DNA of 9,774 nucleotides. It comes from Candidatus Aminicenantota bacterium (GTDB lineage Bacteria > Acidobacteriota > Aminicenantia > Aminicenantales > Aminicenantaceae). The stretch is taken from assembly GCA_030620655.1 (NCBI GenBank), contig JAUXEH010000095.1, forward strand, positions 1 through 9,774, written 5' to 3'. The position numbers were made by a program, and so were the translations under genes. The notes beneath the pieces were generated by a model. The model did no database searches and was not told the origin of the DNA. It was given only the letters and a program-made list of their open reading frames with translations. Below, piece after piece: positions 8,686 to 9,774 of the stretch (within the stretch, counting starts at the first letter, position 1; each line of letters opens with the position of its first letter).

Positions 8686-9762
8686 TTAATACTGCACGCA
8701 CTTGAGGATGAGCTCGCCTTCCTCATCCTGGTGGATATAGACGATGCGGCCTGCCGCGAGGAGACCGAAGGCCCGGCAGCCGGGATCGGCCGCAAGGGTG
8801 CGGACCGGCTTGAGTGTGCCGGGATCGATCACGTCGATGTGCATGGGCATGGGGATCACTTCCCGGGGATCCTTGAACTGCTTCATCCACTCGTCCATGC
8901 TCACCGAGTAGCTGAGGATATAGAGCAAGCCGTCCGGTCCGAAAAGGGCGGCCTGGCTCACCTGGTCAGTCCGGGCGCTCATCTGGACGACCTTGCTCTG
9001 TCCCTGTGTGCCCGATTTCTGGCTCAGAAGCTGAGGGACCAGGGGCTTGAAGGGGAGCGGGCGGTCGAACTGGGCCAGCTTGTCGCCCTCCAGGTCAAAG
9101 ACCTGGATCACGTTCATGGTGCCGAAGGGGAGAAAGAGCCGGCCGTCCGGAGACAGGGACAAGTTGACCTTGTGCTTGAGGGCCCGGACAAACGGCTGGG
9201 TCTCCGGAAAATCAGAAACCGTGATCTCGCGGACAACATCGCCTTTGCTGTCCAAGACAACGACCAGGGGTTGGGAATCGGCGTCAGATCCCATGCTGAT
9301 GTTGAATCCGCTGGATCCGAACGTGGGGATGGTGAAGAACAGGTCCTCGATCACCAATAGGTCAGCGACACGGACCTCCTTGGTGTTGGTGCTGTTCAGA
9401 AATTTTCCGGTTCTGTCGAAGATCTGGATGCGGTTGTTGCCGTAATCGGCCACAGCCAGCCTGGAATCGGAATAGACAAAGGCGCCGGACGGGCGGGAGA
9501 ACTCGCCCGGGCCCTGGCCTTCCTTTCCGATCGTGCGGACGAACCTGCCGTCAAAATCAAAGGCCACGATCCGATGGTTCCCGGAATCGACGACATAGAT
9601 CAATGACTGCGCAGCGTCGACGGCGATGTCGGAGGGGCGGTGAAAATAATCCTCCTCCGTCTCCCCGAAATAAGCGAAGGACCAGACAGTCTTGCCTGTT
9701 TCGGGTGTTGGGGTGACGGCGGCGGCCAGCGCCGGGATGATCAAAAACACAAATAGGCTCAT
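8686..9762 (-). CDS. Secreted NHL-type six-bladed beta-propeller protein (5' end probably outside the window)
   Basis: A hydrophobic leader (SLFVFLIIPALAAAVT) indicates export. Propeller blades follow: HRPSDIAVD with IYVVDSGNHRIVAFDFDG (about 41-72), RTIGKEGQGPGEFSRP (76-91), RLAVADYGNNRIQIFDRTGKF (101-121), then looser blades through LSLSPDGRLFLPFG (201-214) and FGPDGLLYILSYS (274-286). The GQGPGEF turn is shared with the propeller encoded at 4706, but the two proteins otherwise differ, so they are paralogous types rather than recent duplicates. The ATG at 9762 has no ribosome-binding site and no basic residue before the hydrophobic core, and the frame remains open to the window edge, so the true start is probably a few codons further out. 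It lies 144 bp upstream of the transporter gene in the same direction, with the palindrome between them. Its ligand or partner is unknown. Confidence 0.83.
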   Translation of the reverse strand: MSLFVFLIIPALAAAVTPTPETGKTVWSFAYFGETEEDYFHRPSDIAVDAAQSLIYVVDSGNHRIVAFDFDGRFVRTIGKEGQGPGEFSRPSGAFVYSDSRLAVADYGNNRIQIFDRTGKFLNSTNTKEVRVADLLVIEDLFFTIPTFGSSGFNISMGSDADSQPLVVVLDSKGDVVREITVSDFPETQPFVRALKHKVNLSLSPDGRLFLPFGTMNVIQVFDLEGDKLAQFDRPLPFKPLVPQLLSQKSGTQGQSKVVQMSARTDQVSQAALFGPDGLLYILSYSVSMDEWMKQFKDPREVIPMPMHIDVIDPGTLKPVRTLAADPGCRAFGLLAAGRIVYIHQDEEGELILKCVQY

Positions 9763-9774
9763 CGAAGTGATCCA

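Noticed and set aside
8659..9360. 233-codon plus-strand frame over the secreted propeller
   Set aside because: It starts inside the palindrome and is a shadow of the NHL-type propeller on the minus strand.

Overview
The window is GC-rich coding DNA (GC estimated by eye, roughly 60 %) from what looks like a protein- or peptide-fermenting bacterium. Secreted six-bladed beta-propeller proteins with the GQGPGEF motif, a membrane-anchored HTH protein with FG-GAP-type repeats, a large secreted M14 zinc peptidase and an oligopeptide transporter next to an M24 peptidase resemble gene sets of Acidobacteriota-type lineages such as Candidatus Aminicenantes. No rRNA or marker gene is present, so this assignment is an inference from gene content.

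Layout. On the plus strand are three genes: an HTH/TM/FG-GAP protein (14-1369, possibly starting outside the window), a 970-residue secreted M14 metallopeptidase (1703-4615) and a lipoprotein-like beta-propeller (4706-5842). A 172-bp convergent gap (5843-6014) separates them from three minus-strand genes. In transcription order these are a secreted NHL-type propeller (9762 down to 8686, probably cut at its 5' end by the window edge), a POT-like transporter (8541 to 7228) and a cytosolic M24 Xaa-Pro-type peptidase (7199 to 6015). The transporter and M24 genes lie 28 bp apart and are probably cotranscribed.

Likely logic. The M14 enzyme would cut peptides outside the cytoplasm, the POT-like transporter would import short peptides, and the M24 enzyme would cleave proline-containing ones inside. 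The propellers could be surface binding or scaffold proteins; their ligands cannot be read from the sequence.

The most unusual part is the 333-bp gap upstream of the M14 gene. It holds a 200-bp element (1490-1689) with 14-bp terminal inverted repeats. These enclose a long imperfect rod and a perfect 14-bp hairpin, giving a predicted three-way junction. A second copy of the 3' hairpin and terminal repeat (1411-1489) abuts it on the left, and its stem arms differ in sequence yet are again perfectly complementary. Every G/T-type mispair in these stems is a wobble on the plus strand, which suggests that the plus strand (RNA or single-stranded DNA) is the folded form. The element ends directly at the Shine-Dalgarno sequence of the M14 gene. 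A second structured site is a perfect 54-bp palindrome (8626-8679) just after the stop codon of the secreted propeller. It resembles an inverted pair of REP units and could also act as a terminator.
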